DNA of 64,000 bases, from the NCBI RefSeq assembly GCF_018320785.1, contig NC_054867.1, forward strand, positions 30,383,855-30,447,854, in the 5' to 3' direction. Made by a program: the position numbers and the translations under genes. Within the stretch, counting starts at the first letter, position 1. Each line of letters begins with the position of its first letter. Shown one piece after another: positions 60,117 to 64,000 of this stretch. The DNA comes from Cheilinus undulatus. Its lineage: Eukaryota; Chordata; Actinopteri; Labriformes; Labridae. Under the pieces are notes generated by a model. The model did no database searches. It had not been told where the DNA came from and saw only the letters and a program-made list of their open reading frames with translations.

Positions 60117-60198
60117 TTATACATACATATTAAAAAAATTGCCCGGCCCACAGAATGTCTCATTGGAGCAAAGTGAGTTTGACACCCACGGACTAAAG

Positions 60199-60643
60199 GG
60201 AAAATTGCAGTTTCAACAAATATTTTGAGTATTTTCAGCCTGTGTGTCTTTACAGGGTAAGATCAGTAGTTTTTTGCCTTAATCAAGAGGACAGCTTAAA
60301 AGACGGAAAACACTTAGGAAGATGGGAGCTGGATGAACTGCATGCTTCAAAAGGCTGGAGTTGAAACCTGCAGCCAATGCATCAAGGCCCCTCTACATGG
60401 GCGCCTGCTCTAATTGGCTGAGTGACTCTGATGCCCCGATGGCTTTTCTAAGTGGAGGAAAACTTAATTTTGTTGGAGTTTGTGGATGTAACTTCCTTTG
60501 GCTCATGTTGTTGTGTGGTCAGCTGTTGTCTCTGAGACAAAGGCATTATTACAGTGAAAGAGCTTTACCTCCCTCAGGGTGAAACAACACACCGCACACG
60601 GCTGATTAAACATTAACACTGAAACTAGCAGCTATACAACACT
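60199..60643. other. Spacer between two hAT insertions
   Basis: No feature recognised. The 73-codon frame at 60361-60582 has no match. Confidence 0.5.
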
Positions 60644-60651
60644 CACTAATT

Positions 60652-60940
60652 CAGTGGTTTCCCAGACTTTTTCTGATGGGCTTCTCTTTGTTAGGTGAAA
60701 ATATTTTCAGGCCCCTTCTACCCCTCATTTATTTTTGCTAAGAAATTTCTCATTTTTTTACAATCAACCGCAACATACAACCTCAAATTTTTATAGAAAT
60801 AACACCAACCATTGCTTGAAACAGAGTTAAAAAAAAATCGTACTCCCTGAGGATGAACAATTCCCCTGAAAACTAAACCTTTTTGAACATTTCTTAAGAT
60901 TTATTCCTGCAATAATTTCAGTGAATACTGGAAACCACTG
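60652..60940. mobile_element. 289-bp hAT MITE with 8-bp TSD
   Basis: The ends CAGTGGTTTCC and GGAAACCACTG are perfect inverted repeats. CACTAATT is repeated exactly at 60644-60651 and 60941-60948. The interior is AT-rich without coding capacity, as in a deletion derivative of a hAT transposon. Confidence 0.92.
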
Positions 60941-60948
60941 CACTAATT

Positions 60949-62432
60949 TGTCCTGTTCAGCAGTAGAATCACAACAATAGAGTTGCTAAGTTGAATCAAA
61001 GTTAAAATGAACAAAACATTTGCTCAAGTGATATAGAAACATCATAAGAATCCTAATGTTGCCGTTCAGATCTAAGAAATGAGTATGATTTCTTTCAGTG
61101 CACCTCTGTTTGTGTCATGTGATGATGTATGATATAAGTGGCCTGTAAGGAAAATGAAACTCATTTATTTCAGTTCCACAACAAAAATGCAGAGGGTTTC
61201 AGTGTTGATCTGATGGTTTCTGTGGATCAGTGTTGGCGTGTCTCATCTGTGGGCTGGAATTAGATCCCATAAAGAGACATTTATGATCTCCAGAGGACAA
61301 GTCATGCAGTCATTGGCAATTCTGATTGTCATTATTTACCGATATGATGCAGCTGAAACTCGATAGGAAAATCAGTCATCTCTCAGTCTGAAGGAAAGAG
61401 TCCCTGCAGTATGCACCTATGTCCACTTTCAGAGGCTGCAACCTTCAGGACCCATTTAAAGACTGGTGATATCACAGCTGCATATCAAAGACTGTCCCAT
61501 TCCCTCTATATATATATATATATATATATACTGTATGCATAAGGGGTGTGAAGGTACGTGTTTTCAATCTGTAACGATTTGGTACGGTACAGACATGTAC
61601 CAAACAAATACATGTGGAACGAAGCTCACATACAGACAGAAAACCAGAGCACACTCACTATCACACTGACCAGGCAACCACAGCAAACGACAGCAACAGC
61701 CTGAATATTCCCAGATAAAAGTGTCCTGTTTAGGGACACTTTGTTGCCCAGTAAAATACAACAGTGTATAAAGACAACAACAGTAGCGCTGACATTATTC
61801 AGCAGGTGTGTCCCTGACGGCAGGTCATCCAGCGGACCAATCAAAGCATTTGAAAAAGCACCACTCAAACAAGAACGTCACTATAGGAGGAACAACAGAG
61901 TCTCACCAGCTGGTTATGAATTTCCTATTCTTTAAGAGCGTTTTTATTATAACACTGGTGCTCCGGCTCTGTGAATCAAATTAGTTCTACCTTCAACCGT
62001 CAGCCTCGGAGGAGGGGGAGAGGGGACTCCATCATGTCTGCAGCTGTGTCATAGGTAAAGTTATCCTCAGATTTCACATGGCTCTAACCTCTTTATCCAC
62101 CAAGGTGGGCTGAGAAAAGTTCTCCCAAACTTTGTAGTAGGTCCCATAGGTTAAAAAAGTAATCCAGTACTGCAGTCTGTGTTGAAATCGGCAGAATAGA
62201 CGCTAATTAGCATACTTAACAAGCTAGCGCACGTTGCATGATGATGCATTCAAGTTGCCTGAGAAATTTTAGTGTTTAAAAAATGTGTATAAATATGTCA
62301 ATATATTAATTAAAATAACCTAGTAATTCAAAAATGAATTTATTTATATTTTTAATCATTGAAGAACTTTCAAAAGGCGGTTGCTGCATAATTGATCATT
62401 TAAAATGTAATTATATATATAATTATATAATA

Positions 62433-62470
<38 letters not shown>

Positions 62471-62474
62471 TACC
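60949..62474. other. Spacer with TA microsatellites
   Basis: A (TA)n tract lies at 61507-61530 and a longer imperfect one at about 62410-62470. No exon recognised. The overlapping short frames at 61466-61935 are unsupported. Confidence 0.5.
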
Positions 62475-62665
62475 CTGTATGATCAGATGCCTTTCATCAG
62501 TCATGCACACCCTAATGACTTCCTGTCTGGATTATTGCGGCCTATGTGGACTACCTAGCAAAGCCCTGGATGGCTCAAGCAGAACCCTGCTGCCAGAGCT
62601 CTCACTCTCACAGAGCCCAGGCATCACATCACCCTACCCTTATCCAGCTTCTCTGGCCTCACAGA
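62475..62665 (+). mobile_element. LINE (L2/Rex-like) reverse-transcriptase scrap
   Basis: The frame 62479-62685 begins RCLSSVMHTLMTSCLDYCGL, matching the VIHAFITSRLDYCN motif near the end of L2/Rex-type reverse transcriptases. It then decays through a frame slip. It directly follows the TA tract. Confidence 0.7.
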
Positions 62666-62689
62666 AGTCCCACCCTGTAGTGTAGTTTG

Positions 62690-63457
62690 GCCAAAGGGTC
62701 AGGAACATGGTAGGAAGGTGACAGCAGACTTCTTTTCCCCAGCAGCGAGCTTCTTATTTACAGTGCTTAAAATTAACACGTGTTAACTTATCAAAAAAAC
62801 AACAAAAATTGAGGGGAAATCAAATCAAATTAAACTAAATCATAACTAAATAGGCACGTGTTAAAGGCAGCACAGCCTCCCTGTCTCCCCCCGCAAATGC
62901 AAACTCTCATGGCTTTATAGGCTGCCCAATTACAGGAGTAGCTGCATCTGTTAGAGAACTACTTACCAAGGGGTGGAAACCCATATTTCTCTACATACAA
63001 AGAAATGAGTCTAACTCTGAAATTAACCTTAACACATTCACTCAACTAAATGGCTTTTAAATAAACAAATGATATACATCTAATTGCTAAAAGAAACATT
63101 ACAAGTTCCAAAAGAAAATATCAATCAAAAAGGAAAATCCCAATGTGAGTATACACAAAGAAACATGAAAATCATAGTTAATGAAACTAAGACTAAATAA
63201 AGGTGATTTAATCAACTCAAAACTGTGTGTTTGCTTTAAATTATTTTGTGCTTTGATGTAAAAACTGTGACTAAATGCTGACACAAACAAACCTGGGATA
63301 GCAAGTGCTGCAATGTTACCAAAAGCAAAAGTAAATTATAGCTAAATTAACAAATATGAGAAATGTAATGTGATACTTAATGATATAAGTGACAATGTGG
63401 TGCATAAAGGAGAGGTCTCACCCACTTTGTCACACACCCCTCACCATGTCTGTCCTC
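62690..63457. other. Spacer, nothing seen
   Basis: AT-rich with no supported gene or repeat. Confidence 0.5.
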
Positions 63458-64000
63458 AATTACCTCCGCCAAGGAGGTTATGTGATTGGGTGGGTTTGTT
63501 AGTTTGTTGGTTAGTTAGTTTGTTAGAAACATAACTCAAAAAGTCGCAGATGGATTTGGATGAAATTTTCAGGAAATGTCAGAAGTGGCATAAAAAAAAA
63601 CTGATTAGATTTTGGGAGTGATCCGGATCACCGTCTGGATTCAGGAACTTTTTAAAGGATTCTGTACTATTGGGAGATAGGGCTGATGGCAGAGGTCTGC
63701 ACTGTTACCACTGTACACCAGGAGATGGCGGACATGAGTAACTTCTCAGAGCATAACAGGGAGAAAGACAGTGAATTGTAGTGAGAATACTCACAATGCT
63801 GAGAGGAATAGAGGAATATTCACCCTCTGCCATGACTTCCAGTCATCTAGTGAGACCATGGGTGAGACTGTCAGTGCATCTGTTGGCACCAGCAAGCAAT
63901 GCTTCCACCATGACCGTCCACCCATAGTGAAGCCAATGCTTTGCGTCACTGTGTCTCCACACCACCAGGGAGGGAGTAATCGGCGAATGCTGTGGTGGGG
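63458..64000 (+). repeat. Interspersed repeat, copy B, cut by window end
   Basis: It starts AATTACCTCCGCCAAGGAGG and runs parallel to the reverse complement of 55250-55916. It lacks an 89-base internal segment corresponding to 55550-55638 and has two short extra pieces near 63867 and 63895. It continues past the window, so its far end and any second copy of the internal direct repeat are not visible. Confidence 0.85.

Larger units (their letters stand above)
58329..60190. mobile_element. hAT (Charlie-like) element with 8-bp TSD, carrying nested insertions
   Basis: The left end is CAGGGGTGTCAAACT. The right end reversed is CGTGGGTGTCAAACT, matching at 13 of 15. GACTAAAG is repeated exactly at 58321-58328 and 60191-60198. 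The first 40 bases and the GCCCGGCCCACAG near the right end are those of a widespread vertebrate Charlie-type family. Inside are a LINE piece (59030-59430), a second repeat (59432-59672), a CT microsatellite near 59761 and a (GT)n at 60075-60116. No transposase frame remains. Confidence 0.92.

Overview
This window looks like vertebrate nuclear DNA, most likely from a ray-finned (teleost) fish. It is AT-rich and carries split genes with GT-AG introns. It is filled with transposon remains typical of fish: hAT, Tc1/mariner, tRNA-derived SINEs, several LINE families and short TA/CA/CT repeats. Three host genes can be supported, all on the plus strand. They are the 3' exons of micos10 (MICOS subunit MIC10; 9629-9969), nbl1/DAN (secreted cystine-knot BMP antagonist; 5' region near 13.55-14.1 kb, coding exons 15391-20721, possible extra last exon at 23016-23079) and a tmem88-family gene, probably tmem88b (5' exon near 26.34-26.59 kb, coding exons 27401-27694 and 33289-33516).

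Layout: 1-9.6 kb has no recognisable host gene. It holds a dead Tc1-type transposase tail at the left edge, a hAT remnant with a perfect 8-bp target-site duplication (865-1877), a palindromic repeat cluster near 2.25 kb, a 1.5-kb minisatellite with a 22-bp unit (about 5.57-7.12 kb) and a SINE (7.92-8.18 kb). From 9.6 to 33.5 kb lie the three genes, with hAT, Tc1 and LINE insertions in introns and spacers. From 33.5 kb to the end I see no host exon. That half is a repeat graveyard of LINE pieces (37.1, 51.7, 54.5, 59.0, 62.5 kb), SINEs (39.8, 46.3 kb), MITEs (38.5, 49.0, 60.65 kb), a nested 1.86-kb hAT composite (58.33-60.19 kb) and two opposed copies of one repeat family (55.25-55.92 and 63.46-64.0 kb).

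The micos10-nbl1 neighbourhood matches human 1p36, where MICOS10 and NBL1 are adjacent and a read-through locus is known. TMEM88B is also on human 1p36, which favours the b paralogue here. The three genes share no pathway: MIC10 shapes mitochondrial cristae, NBL1 binds BMPs outside the cell, and TMEM88 proteins bind Dishevelled at the membrane and damp Wnt signalling.

I found no previously undescribed multi-gene system. The observations most worth checking are the candidate extra C-terminal exon of nbl1, the roughly 60-unit E-box minisatellite, the exactly bounded hAT insertions, the DD38E-like spacing in the transposase at the left edge, and a 20-bp perfect hairpin at 40.92 kb.
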